Positions 1 to 6,890 of a stretch of DNA of 22,616 nt are shown in pieces. The notes beneath the pieces are model-generated. The model ran no database searches. It saw nothing but the letters and a program-made list of their open reading frames with translations, and had not been told where the DNA came from. This stretch comes from DASQTB01 sp035642095 (lineage in GTDB: Bacteria > Actinomycetota > UBA4738 > CALAEC01). The position numbers and the translations under genes were made by a program. The first letter of the stretch is position 1. Each line of letters opens with the position of its first letter. The DNA lies in assembly GCA_035642095.1 (NCBI GenBank), contig DASQTB010000105.1, positions 1 through 22,616 of the forward strand, in the 5' to 3' direction.

Positions 1-65
1 CCGCCGATACCGGGAAGGATCACGTGGCGGGCGTAGCGGCGGACCTGGTCTTCCGTGAGCCTCAC
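1..65 (-). CDS. moeB: MoeB/ThiF-family adenylyltransferase, N-terminal fragment (runs off the left edge)
   Basis: Only the first 21 codons lie in the window. From a GTG at 65 they read VRLTEDQVRRYARHVILPGI followed by GG, which is the characteristic N-terminus of E1-like MoeB/ThiF/MoeZ enzymes just before the ATP-binding domain. These enzymes adenylate the C-terminal Gly-Gly of a ubiquitin-like sulfur carrier (MoaD, ThiS or CysO). The start overlaps the TGA of the upstream JAMM peptidase gene by four bases (GTGA), so the two are probably translationally coupled. In actinobacteria a JAMM peptidase, sulfur carrier and MoeB/MoeZ often travel together, which supports the call. Whether a C-terminal rhodanese domain (MoeZ type) is present cannot be seen. 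Confidence 0.8.
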   Translation of the reverse strand, partial: MRLTEDQVRRYARHVILPGIG

Positions 66-493
66 CAGACCCGGACCTCCTCTTCGATGGGGTCGCCGCC
101 GGGGAAAGTGAACGCCCGGAGGACCGGCTCCGGTTCGGCCAGCGACAGGATCAGGTACCGGGTGCCGGGGTACGCCGGGGTCTCCTCGCCGGTGACCGGG
201 TCGCGCCACTGGGCCTGGGCCCGGTCGGTCGGCGACGGGAAGGCCTCCGTGTGCGTGTGGGAGTGGAAGATGGCGAGGAGCTCTCTCCCATTGACATCGA
301 TGTCCTTGAACACTCGAACCTGCTCGTTGCTATCGAAGCGGTACACGACCGGGCTCTTCTCCGCGTTCAGCATCGGATAGAGGCGGTCAGCCCGGCCGTC
401 CCGCCCGGCGATCACGCCGCAGGCCTCGTTGGGAAGGCTCTTCCGGGCATGCATGACCATCTCGTCGTAGACCGATCGCGGAAGCTCGATCAT
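62..493 (-). CDS. JAMM/MPN+ (M67 family) metallopeptidase, Mec-like
   Basis: This 143-aa protein is a single JAMM/MPN+ domain. An early glutamate (EACGVIAG, about residues 23-30) and the zinc motif HSHTHTEAFPSPTD (HxH-x7-S-x2-D spacing intact) mark it as catalytic rather than a degenerate MPN protein. Characterised relatives such as mycobacterial Mec release cysteine or clip residues from the C-terminus of a sulfur-carrier protein, and the MoeB/ThiF gene directly downstream (4-bp overlap) fits that role. I chose ATG 493 because MIELPRSVYDEM is a typical family start and a GAGGAGG lies just upstream, though only two bases from the ATG. A GTG at 517 would add eight residues. No sulfur-carrier gene is visible in the window, so the substrate is inferred. 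Confidence 0.82.
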   Translation of the reverse strand: MIELPRSVYDEMVMHARKSLPNEACGVIAGRDGRADRLYPMLNAEKSPVVYRFDSNEQVRVFKDIDVNGRELLAIFHSHTHTEAFPSPTDRAQAQWRDPVTGEETPAYPGTRYLILSLAEPEPVLRAFTFPGGDPIEEEVRVW

Positions 494-539
494 CCCCTCC
501 TCAAGAAATGCTAGCACCGGGGTCGGATTCCTCCGCCGG

Positions 540-1583
540 TCAGCGGAGCCGACCGAGGATCGAGATGCGACCGGGCGGGCCCTCCACCGTGGCCCCGATG
601 TCGGCGTTCTCGACTCCTCGGCGTTCGAGGGCGGCCCGCAGACGGTCGCCGTCCCGGGTGGCGATCAAGAGACCGCCTGAAGTCTGGGCGTCGGCCAGGA
701 CGAACCGCGCGGGGTCGGACAGCCCTCCCCATTCGACGAACGGCTCCACGAAGGATCTGTTCCGCCTCGTGCCCCCGGCGATGACCCCTTCCTCGGCCAG
801 CCGGACGACCCCCTCCAGGAGCGGCACGGCGTCGGCATCCAGCTCCGCGGCCAGCCCGGAGGCGACCAGCAGCTCGTGGAGATGGCCGAGCAGCCCGAAC
901 CCGGTGACGTCGGTGGCGGCGTCGGCACCCGCCTCGACCATGGCCTCCGCGGCCGGGGCGTTCAGGGCGGTCATCGTGTCGACCGCGGCCTGGGCCTGCT
1001 CAGCGGTGGCCCGACCGCGCTTGATGGCCGTGGTGATCATGCCCACGCCCAGAGGCTTGGTCAGGAACAGCCGATCGCCGGGGTGGGCGGTGGAGTTCCG
1101 AACCATTCGGTCCAAGGCGACCAGGCCGGTCACGGCCATGCCGTACTTCGGCTCGGGGTCGTGGATGCTGTGACCTCCGACCACGGCCACGCCGGCCTCG
1201 GCAGCGACCTTCCGGCCCCCCTCCAGTACTCGAGCCAGCTGCTCCAGAGAGAGGTCATCGATCGGCCAGGCCACCAGGTTCAGGGCCAGCACCGGTCGCC
1301 CCCCCATGGCGTACACGTCGCTCAGGGCGTTGGCCGCGGCGACGCGGCCCCAGTCGAACGGATCGTCCACGATCGGAGTGAAGAAGTCGACGGTCTGGAT
1401 CAGACCGGTGCCGTCCGGGAGTCGGTACACGGCGGCGTCGTCCTTCGTATCGGTAGCCACGATCACGTCCGGAGGGTGCGTGGACGGTCCCAGCCGGTCG
1501 AGCACTTCGCTCAGATCCTGCGGGCTGAGCTTGCACGCACAGCCTGCCCCGTGGCTGTAGGAGGTCAGCCTTCGCTCACCCAT
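540..1583 (-). CDS. selD: selenide, water dikinase (selenophosphate synthetase)
   Basis: SelD makes monoselenophosphate from selenide and ATP, the selenium donor for selenocysteine-tRNA and selenouridine. The 347-aa product has the usual family length. Its N-terminus, LTSYSHGAGCACKLSP, matches the glycine/cysteine loop holding the catalytic pair: Cys15 and Lys18 correspond to E. coli Cys17 and Lys20, and Cys17 to Cys19. The active residue is cysteine, not selenocysteine. Later AIR-synthase-fold motifs include DFFTPIVDDPFDWGRVAAAN, GHSIHDPEPKYG and TDVTGFGLLGHL. The open frame continues upstream to 1781, but ATG 1583 is the family start. It is divergent from the PAS gene across about 100 bp. 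No selA, selB or tRNA-Sec is in the window. Confidence 0.95.
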   Translation of the reverse strand: MGERRLTSYSHGAGCACKLSPQDLSEVLDRLGPSTHPPDVIVATDTKDDAAVYRLPDGTGLIQTVDFFTPIVDDPFDWGRVAAANALSDVYAMGGRPVLALNLVAWPIDDLSLEQLARVLEGGRKVAAEAGVAVVGGHSIHDPEPKYGMAVTGLVALDRMVRNSTAHPGDRLFLTKPLGVGMITTAIKRGRATAEQAQAAVDTMTALNAPAAEAMVEAGADAATDVTGFGLLGHLHELLVASGLAAELDADAVPLLEGVVRLAEEGVIAGGTRRNRSFVEPFVEWGGLSDPARFVLADAQTSGGLLIATRDGDRLRAALERRGVENADIGATVEGPPGRISILGRLR

Positions 1584-1589
1584 GCTTCG

Positions 1590-1595
1590 AGGATA
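1590..1595 (-). promoter_or_regulatory. candidate -10 box for selD (possible leaderless transcript)
   Basis: The minus strand reads TATCCT six bases before the selD ATG at 1583. A start seven bases downstream of this box would fall on the A of the ATG, giving a leaderless mRNA. There is no Shine-Dalgarno sequence, which fits, but no convincing -35 is visible. Confidence 0.3.
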
Positions 1596-1641
1596 ACGCG
1601 ACCCGAACACCTGGCCGGGTGCCGGCGGGACCGGGCCGCCA

Positions 1642-1647
1642 TATAGT
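1642..1647 (+). promoter_or_regulatory. candidate -10 box for the PAS-MBL gene pair
   Basis: TATAGT stands out in GC-rich surroundings, 37 bases upstream of the GTG at 1685. It leaves about 30 bases of leader containing GAGGAGG at 1674-1680. No good -35 match is seen 16-18 bases upstream. Confidence 0.3.
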
Positions 1648-1684
1648 TGGGGATCGAACGAAGCGAGCGGCACGAGGAGGAGTC

Positions 1685-2089
1685 GTGAGCAGCGAGGAGC
1701 ACAACCTGGTCCTGATCCTGTCGAGAGGGTTGGCCTCGAGCATCGCCACGCCGATGTTCCTGGTGGACCCGGAGGGGACACTGGTGTACTTCAACGAGGC
1801 CGCCGAACAGGTCCTCGGTCAGACCTACCCCGAAGCGGGCGAGATGGCTCGCGACGAGTGGAGCACGGCATTCGCCGCTGAGGACCCCGACACCGGCGAC
1901 AAGCTCGATCCGCAGACCCTGCCGCTCATGGTCGCCCTGACCGATCGCATCCCGGCCCACCGCCGGATGGCCATCACCGCCCTCGACGGGGAGCGGCGGA
2001 TGATCAGCCTGACGGCGCTTCCCCTGTTCGCCAGGACCGACGAGTTCGTCGGCGCGGTGGCAATCTTCTGGCAAGAGGACGAGGGGTGA
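1685..2089 (+). CDS. stand-alone PAS-domain protein
   Basis: The 134-aa product is essentially one PAS fold: about residues 15-55 (IATPMFLVDPEGTLVYFNEA, then AEQVLGQTY) are the typical PAS core, and the C-terminal strands read RRMISLTALPLF and GAVAIFWQ. There is no kinase, GGDEF, HTH or other output domain, so it must signal through a partner or act as a small sensor. The start is GTG 1685, supported by GAGGAGG four bases upstream; an in-frame ATG at 1619 lacks such support. Its TGA overlaps the GTG of the next gene (GTGA), so the pair is probably co-translated. The ligand or cofactor cannot be predicted. Confidence 0.78.
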   Translation: MSSEEHNLVLILSRGLASSIATPMFLVDPEGTLVYFNEAAEQVLGQTYPEAGEMARDEWSTAFAAEDPDTGDKLDPQTLPLMVALTDRIPAHRRMAITALDGERRMISLTALPLFARTDEFVGAVAIFWQEDEG

Positions 2090-2931
2090 GAGCCCGAATC
2101 TGGGGATGCCGCGGCTCCCTGGCCTCGCCCGGCCCGGAGACCGTCCGGTACGGCGGAAACACCTCCTGCGTCGAGCTCCGCCTGGATGACGAGACACTGA
2201 TCATCCTGGACGCGGGGACCGGCATCCGGCCGCTCGGCCTGAAGGTTCGCGACGAGATTCCCCGGACGATCCACCTGTTCCTCACCCATCTCCATCTCGA
2301 TCACCTCGAGGGGCTGGGGTTCTTCGCGCCCCTGTGGGTCCCCGACGTCGATCTCCACATCTGGGGCCCGCCCTCGCCTCTCAGGTCCCTGGAACGGCGG
2401 ATCGCCCGTTACCTCTCCCCTCCGCTGTTCCCCATCCACCTCCAGGACATCCCTTCCTCACCCCAATTCCATGACGTCCCGGACGAGGACTGGAAGGTGG
2501 GTGGCGCCCTGATCAGGGCCCGGCCCGTCTCTCACCGCGGGCCGACGGTCGGCTATCGGATCAGCGAGAACGGCCAGACGCTGTCGTACATCCCCGACCA
2601 CGAGCCCGCCCTGGGCGTCGACCTTCGGTCCGTCGAGCCGGAGTGGGTCAGCGGCCACGCCGTGGCCCACGACGCCGACGTCCTCCTGCACGACTCGCAG
2701 TACACCGAGGAGGAGTACCGCCAGAGGATCGGGTGGGGTCACTCCAGCGTGGAGCACGTGGTCACGTTCGCTCAGATCTCGGACGTCCGCCGCCTCATCA
2801 TGTTCCACCACGACCCGTTGCACACCGACGCGGACCTCGAGGCCATCCTGGTCCGGGCCCTGGAGCTGTGGCCGGGCGATATGACCGAGCCGGTGCTGGC
2901 CTACGAGGGGATGGAACTCTCGCTGACCTGA
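2086..2931 (+). CDS. MBL-fold (metallo-beta-lactamase superfamily) hydrolase, PhnP/RNase Z-like
   Basis: The 281-aa protein opens with RIWGCRGSLASPGPETVRYG and NTSCVEL, the start of the PhnP/RNase Z-like branch of the MBL superfamily. Metal ligands are visible as THLHLDHLEGL (HxHxDH, about residues 66-76), a histidine in ARPVSHRGP, DSQYTEEEY and a late histidine pair in MFHHDP. GWGHSSVEHV is another recognisable block. Relatives are phosphodiesterases or nucleases; the substrate here is unknown. It starts at GTG 2086 inside the stop of the PAS gene, suggesting a sensor-hydrolase unit. The gene converges on the reductase gene, with 35 bp between their ends if that gene is corrected for its frameshift. 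Confidence 0.82.
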   Translation: MRARIWGCRGSLASPGPETVRYGGNTSCVELRLDDETLIILDAGTGIRPLGLKVRDEIPRTIHLFLTHLHLDHLEGLGFFAPLWVPDVDLHIWGPPSPLRSLERRIARYLSPPLFPIHLQDIPSSPQFHDVPDEDWKVGGALIRARPVSHRGPTVGYRISENGQTLSYIPDHEPALGVDLRSVEPEWVSGHAVAHDADVLLHDSQYTEEEYRQRIGWGHSSVEHVVTFAQISDVRRLIMFHHDPLHTDADLEAILVRALELWPGDMTEPVLAYEGMELSLT

Positions 2932-2966
2932 CCCGCCAATACGGTGCGTTGCGGGCCCAGCCGGAG

Positions 2967-3564
2967 TCAGGGCGGCGCCAACAGCACCCGGAACGGACCG
3001 AGCTTGACGAAACAGCATCATGCTCACCAGCCGGTCCAGGTGATAGCTCTCCCGAAGCGGGCCCACGTCCACGGGGTGGAATCCCATGCCCCGGGCCAGT
3101 GCAGAGACGATCCGTTTGGCCTCGCGGTCGTCTCCGGCCAGCAGCACTGAGGCAGCGATCCCGTCCACCTCCGGAGCGGTGAGGAACTGGGCGAAGACGT
3201 GGTTCCACCCCTTGACCACCAAGGCTCGCGGCAATCGCTTCTGGACGACCTCGCCGCTGGAACGACGGCCCAGGGCTTCCCGATCCTTGCCGTGGGGAAC
3301 CGAAACGTCGACCACGACGGTCCCACCGAGGTCCGCGAGCGGGGTCAAGGCCTCCTCCATCGCCCGCCACGGGACGGCCAGGATCACGACCTCGGCGTCG
3401 GCAGCGGCCTCAGCGGGGGACATGGCCCCCCCGGCGCCGGTGGACCGGACGACGTTCCTCGCCCGGCCGGGGTCCCTTGACCCGAACACGACCTCGTGCC
3501 GGGCGGAGAGGGCCGTGGCGAAGCCTCGGCCCATCTTCCCGGTCCCGATGATCGCGATCCTCAC
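2967..3564 (-). pseudogene. NADPH-dependent F420 reductase-like oxidoreductase, apparent frameshift near the 3' end
   Basis: From GTG 3564 the product begins MRIAIIGTGKMGRGFATALS, a Rossmann GxGxxG motif, followed by EVVFGSRDPGRA, VVILAVPW and VVDVSVP blocks, as in F420-dependent NADP reductase (npdG-like) and related small reductases of about 200 aa. Near residue 183, in the T-run at 3010-3012, the frame appears to slip. In the listed frame the protein would run to 2458, antisense through most of the MBL gene. Removing one base gives LFVKLGPFRVLLAPP and a stop at 2969-2967, just short of the convergent MBL gene. The coordinates here are that corrected form. It may be an assembly indel rather than a true pseudogene. 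No F420 biosynthesis gene is nearby, so the cofactor is inferred. Confidence 0.65.
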
Positions 3565-3688
3565 GGCTCAGAGTTGTCTCGGAGCCGAGGACCGGTCGAG
3601 CGCTCCTGGCGGCGCGCGAAGCGCATGGAGCCGACGAGAAGTGCCGTTCCTGGTGCATCCGTCGGGCGCTGTCCGCACCGAGACGTTG

Positions 3689-4038
3689 TGGAGGTGGTGG
3701 GAATCGAACCCACGTCCTCGAGCGACCTCTCGGGGCTTCTCCGGGCGCAGCCTGCGGTTGATCTCGCCCGGCGGCTCCCACAGGCGGAGCACCGCCGGAC
3801 CAGCCTCGCTGAGATGTCCCGGGCGGGGCACGAGGCGCACCCGGCCAGGTAAGCCTGTTGGTGGCGTCCGACCCGCGGCCACAGGCGAACCACGGCGGAC
3901 GGCTACCTAGTGACTAGGCAGCGAGCGCGAACTCAGTGTTGGCGCTTGTTTGGTCCCGGCTCTTTAACGAGGACTCCGGGGACCTCGGCCCGCTTCCCCC
4001 GAGCGGCGAACCACCCGAGTCGAAGCCAGGTCACCCCC
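3689..4038 (-). ncRNA. ssrA: transfer-messenger RNA (tmRNA), tag ANTEFALAA
   Basis: tmRNA rescues stalled ribosomes with SmpB. The 5' end (4038) begins GGGGGTGACCTGGCTTCGAC and the 3' end has the T arm GTGGGTTCGATTCCCAC followed by CACCTCC and A at 3689. The seven-pair acceptor stem GGGGGTG/CACCTCC contains G3-U70, the alanine identity pair. CCA is not encoded (the next bases are CAA). After CCTCGTTAAAGAGCC the resume codon is GCC at 3943-3941, and the tag reads Ala-Asn-Thr-Glu-Phe-Ala-Leu-Ala-Ala, ending at TAG 3916-3914 with further in-phase or nearby stops. ALAA is the standard protease-recognition end. Length is about 350 nt, normal for a one-piece tmRNA. The 5' base coincides with the last base of the upstream GGDEF stop codon. 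Confidence 0.96.
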
Positions 4039-5105
4039 TATGCGGTTGTGTCTCCAGTATACGAGGCTTCGGCCGGCTCGCCCTCGGGCGGCTGGGCGAA
4101 CCAGTAGCGGTCCTTCCCGGCCGACTTGGCCGCGTACATGGCGTGCCCCGCCTCGCGGAGCAGGGCCTCGGGATCGGCCTCCGGCCGGTCGGCCACGGCG
4201 ATGCCGATGGTGGCGCTGAGCTGGATCTCGTGCCCCTCGACCCGGAACGGCCGGCTCAGCCATTCCAGGATCCGCTCGGCCACCCACGCCGTGCCTCGCG
4301 GCCCGCCGGCGTCCTCGCACACCACCGCGAAGTCGTCGCCGCCGAGGCGGGCCACGGTGTCCGTCGCTCTCACGATCTCTCGGACCCGACCTCCGGCCGC
4401 CACGAGGAGGCGGTCGCCCAACGCTCCGCCGAGCGCGCCGTTGACCTCGTCGAAGCCGTCCAGGTCGACGCAGAGCACCGACACCGTCGACTGGCGGCGC
4501 TTCAGTCGACCCAGGGCGGCCTTCAGATGGTCGAGGAAGAGCGCCCGGTTCGCCAGGCCGGTCAACGGGTCGTGGAGCCCCTGCCGTGACCTGACCTCGT
4601 CGACCGAGGCCCTGCCCAGGGCGACGGCGATCACGCCCGCCAGCAGCTCGACCGCCCTGGACTGGCCGGGATCGAACGCGTCGGACCGGTCCGACACCAC
4701 CTTCAGCACGCCGCCCCCCTGGCTCGTCCTGATCGGAGCGGCGACAAGCGATCGGGCGCCCAGTCGGCGGCAGGCTTCGGGGTCGACTCGGGCATCGGAT
4801 CTGGTCTCGCGCCACAGCTGAGTCCGCCCTGTGGCCATGGCCTCGGCGGAGAGGCTGCCGCTGAGAGCTGGACGCTCCCCCACGCTCCGGCTCAGGGTTC
4901 CGGTCGCCGCCCGGATCTCCATCTCGTCGCCCTGGATCAGCTCCACCCGGGCTCCTCGTGCCCCGGTGAGCTCCACCGCCCGGAACAGGGCCAGTCGCAT
5001 GACCTGGTCGAGGCCCAGGCCGGTGGCGGCGACCTCCTGGTGGACGGCGATGATCGCCTCGAGCACATCGGGGGAGGGCGAGACGCCCCGATCGACGGTG
5101 GACAT
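4038..5105 (-). CDS. GAF-GGDEF protein, probable diguanylate cyclase
   Basis: The 355-aa cytoplasmic protein has a GAF-like sensor region at about residues 20-170 and a GGDEF domain at about 180-335. The GGDEF domain includes DPLTGLANRALFLDHL, CVDLDGFDEVNG and the active-site signature RLGGDDFAVV (GGDDF in place of GGDEF or GGEEF, still carrying an acidic residue). An RxxD inhibitory site (RATD) sits five residues before the signature, so product inhibition by c-di-GMP is likely. It probably makes c-di-GMP from two GTP in response to a ligand bound by the GAF domain. There is no EAL domain or transmembrane segment. It lies between smpB and ssrA, and its TAG stop (4040-4038) touches the tmRNA 5' end. 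Confidence 0.88.
   Translation of the reverse strand: MSTVDRGVSPSPDVLEAIIAVHQEVAATGLGLDQVMRLALFRAVELTGARGARVELIQGDEMEIRAATGTLSRSVGERPALSGSLSAEAMATGRTQLWRETRSDARVDPEACRRLGARSLVAAPIRTSQGGGVLKVVSDRSDAFDPGQSRAVELLAGVIAVALGRASVDEVRSRQGLHDPLTGLANRALFLDHLKAALGRLKRRQSTVSVLCVDLDGFDEVNGALGGALGDRLLVAAGGRVREIVRATDTVARLGGDDFAVVCEDAGGPRGTAWVAERILEWLSRPFRVEGHEIQLSATIGIAVADRPEADPEALLREAGHAMYAAKSAGKDRYWFAQPPEGEPAEASYTGDTTA
4056..4061 (-). promoter_or_regulatory. candidate -10 box of the ssrA promoter, inside the GGDEF gene
   Basis: TATACT on the minus strand lies 17 bases before the mature tmRNA 5' end, within the Ser-Tyr-Thr codons near the end of the GGDEF gene. Initiation about seven bases downstream would leave a leader of about 11 bases for removal by RNase P. 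No -35 resembling TTGACA is visible at the expected spacing. Confidence 0.5.
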
Positions 5106-5144
5106 CCTCGAACGAAGTATCGGGGCCGGCCGTCGGGAACTTGA

Positions 5145-5609
5145 TCAGATCCGTCGTCGACGAGCCACCGCGCGCTCCATCTCGCGCCGGTGCTCCCGGT
5201 CGGCGATGGCCTGTCGCTTCTCGTGCCGGGCCTTCCCCCGCCCTACCCCGAGCTGCAGCTTGGCCAGGCCGTGACGGAAGTAGAGTCGAAGGGGAATGAG
5301 GGTCAGCCCCCGCTCCTGGGTTCGACCCACCAACCGGTCGATCTCCCGGCGATGAAGGAGCAACTTCCGCGACCGGCGCGGATCGTACGACCCGGCGGTC
5401 GAGTGGGAATAGGGCGGGATGTGGAGGTTCTCCAGCCACACCTCCCCGTCCGTGACCCGGGCGTAGGCCTCGGCCAGCGAGGCCCGTCCCGCCCGGAGCG
5501 ACTTGACCTCCGATCCGGTGAGGACCATGCCGGCCTCGAACGTCTCTTCGATATGGTAGTCGTGCCGAGCGCGTCGGTTCGTGGCGACGGCCTTCTCGCC
5601 GGGGCCCAT
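5145..5609 (-). CDS. smpB: SsrA-binding protein SmpB
   Basis: SmpB binds the tRNA-like domain of tmRNA and delivers it to stalled ribosomes. The 154-aa product has the normal length and family blocks: NRRARHDYHIEETFEAGMVL near the N-terminus, TGSEVKSLRAGRASLAEAY, WLENLHIPPYSHS, RKLLLHRREIDRL, and a basic C-terminal tail (KARHEKRQAIADREHRREME then ARRRR) that enters the mRNA channel. ATG 5609 starts ten bases after the stop of the M23 peptidase gene, so the two are probably co-transcribed; no strong Shine-Dalgarno is seen. Its RNA partner ssrA is about 1.1 kb downstream on the same strand, separated only by the GGDEF gene. Confidence 0.97.
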   Translation of the reverse strand: MGPGEKAVATNRRARHDYHIEETFEAGMVLTGSEVKSLRAGRASLAEAYARVTDGEVWLENLHIPPYSHSTAGSYDPRRSRKLLLHRREIDRLVGRTQERGLTLIPLRLYFRHGLAKLQLGVGRGKARHEKRQAIADREHRREMERAVARRRRI

Positions 5610-5619
5610 GAGCCGACGC

Positions 5620-6825
5620 TCAGGTGAGGTACGGAACCGGGTCGACCGGTTCGCCGTTGACGCGCACCTCGAAGTGGAGATGGCATCCAGTGGAGAGACC
5701 GGTCGTCCCGACCAGGCCGATCTGCTGGCCGCGGCCGACGGACTGTCCCGACGACACGCCCAACGAGGACTGGTGCCCGTACAACGTGGACAGGCCATCC
5801 CCGTGGTCGATCACCGTGGCGTTTCCGTACCCGCCGTTGTATCCGGCGGAGATGACCGCGCCGTCCTCTGCGGCCCAGATCGGCTGCCCGCATGCGCCGT
5901 CGATGTCCACGCCAGCGTGGAATCGGGTGGTGCCGTAGACCGGGTGGGTGCGGTAGCCGAAGCCGGAGACGATCGGTCCATCGGTCGGCCAGAACAGCTC
6001 ACCGCCGTACTGGCCGGACCCGCTCGAGCCCGTTCCCTGGATGACGCCCTGGATCCGAGCCGACTCGGCCTCGAGGGCGGCGACCGCTTCCTCGTACTGT
6101 TCCCGCGCCTCGGACAGGGTGTCCAGGGCCTCGACGTGGGCCTCCGCCTCCAGGTCGACCTGGGCCAGGAGGGACTCCTGCTCCGCCTTGAGCGAGGCGA
6201 TCTCCGCGGCCCGCTCCCGAACCTGCTCGGCGCGCTCGGCCACCCGGGTCTCGTAGACCTCGACCCGGTCCCGCCGGTCAGCCACCAGGGTTCGGGCCAC
6301 CCGGATACCCTCCAGCTCGTACGACGACACCGAGAGGACCCGCTCGACGTAGGCCCCTCGCTCGGCCAGCGAGGTGAGGTCCGAGGAACCGAGGAGGGCC
6401 TCCAGGTACACCCCAGGGCCCAGCTTGTAGGCCGCCGCCGCCTGGGCCTCCAGGGAAGACCGCTGGTCGACCAGCTGTCGCCGGGCCCGGCCGAGATGCG
6501 CCGTCCACCGCCGGAGCTCCCTCCGGGCCACCTCGAGCTCGGCCTCCACCGCGGCCAGATCGGCCTGGGCGCCGGACAGGCGGTCCTGGAGCGACCGCAC
6601 CTCCGCGGTCAGGGCCCGACGGTTCGCCTGTGCCTCGGCGAGCTGGGTTCGAACGCCCCGCGACTCTTCCTGGGCCGCCTCGAGGCGTTCCTCCTTGGCC
6701 TCCAGAGCACGCCGAATATCCTCGAGCCGCTCCTGGGGCGGCTCGGCCAGGACGGGCGGCCCGGCGCTCCCCAGGAGGGCCAGGACGCCGGTCAGAGCGA
6801 CGAGCGTGCGCCTGATCCGTTGCAT
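5620..6825 (-). CDS. EnvC-like coiled-coil M23 peptidoglycan hydrolase
   Basis: The protein has an N-terminal signal peptide (MQRIRRTLVALTGVLALLGS, probable cleavage after VLA), a long charged coiled coil over about residues 30-245, and a C-terminal LytM/M23 domain. The zinc and catalytic residues are present: HAGVDID (HxxxD), YGH and HLHFEV. It should act outside the membrane on peptidoglycan. It follows ftsX, and FtsEX is known to control such coiled-coil hydrolases (EnvC in E. coli, RipC in mycobacteria, PcsB in streptococci), so this is the likely FtsEX-regulated effector. Unlike E. coli EnvC, the intact zinc site suggests it is itself an endopeptidase. ATG 6852 is an alternative start adding nine residues; neither has a clear ribosome binding site. 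Confidence 0.9.
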   Translation of the reverse strand: MQRIRRTLVALTGVLALLGSAGPPVLAEPPQERLEDIRRALEAKEERLEAAQEESRGVRTQLAEAQANRRALTAEVRSLQDRLSGAQADLAAVEAELEVARRELRRWTAHLGRARRQLVDQRSSLEAQAAAAYKLGPGVYLEALLGSSDLTSLAERGAYVERVLSVSSYELEGIRVARTLVADRRDRVEVYETRVAERAEQVRERAAEIASLKAEQESLLAQVDLEAEAHVEALDTLSEAREQYEEAVAALEAESARIQGVIQGTGSSGSGQYGGELFWPTDGPIVSGFGYRTHPVYGTTRFHAGVDIDGACGQPIWAAEDGAVISAGYNGGYGNATVIDHGDGLSTLYGHQSSLGVSSGQSVGRGQQIGLVGTTGLSTGCHLHFEVRVNGEPVDPVPYLT

Positions 6826-6890
6826 GGCAACCGACTGGGGGGAGCCACTCATCCTACGGGGACAACCAGGGTGAATCAAGCAGCCTGAAG

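Noticed and set aside
508..513. TAGCAT as a -10 box for the JAMM gene
   Set aside because: It resembles the ftsE -10, but there is no -35, and the resulting leader would begin inside the ribosome binding site; the gene is more likely read with selD.
1584..1781. N-terminal extension of selD
   Set aside because: It is proline/arginine-rich, unlike any SelD start, and overlaps the divergent PAS gene; ATG 1583 gives the normal family length.
2932..2955. CCCGC...GCGGG inverted repeat between the convergent MBL and reductase genes
   Set aside because: Only five pairs with a 14-base loop and no T-run, so it is not a supportable terminator.
2458..2966. C-terminal extension of the reductase frame through the MBL gene
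   Set aside because: Composition changes abruptly after residue ~183 and it is antisense to a well-supported hydrolase; a frameshift explains it better.
3691..3720. A possible separate tRNA, from the T-arm-like sequence
   Set aside because: The T arm and acceptor strand pair with the 5' end 340 bases away and enclose the tag frame, so they belong to tmRNA.
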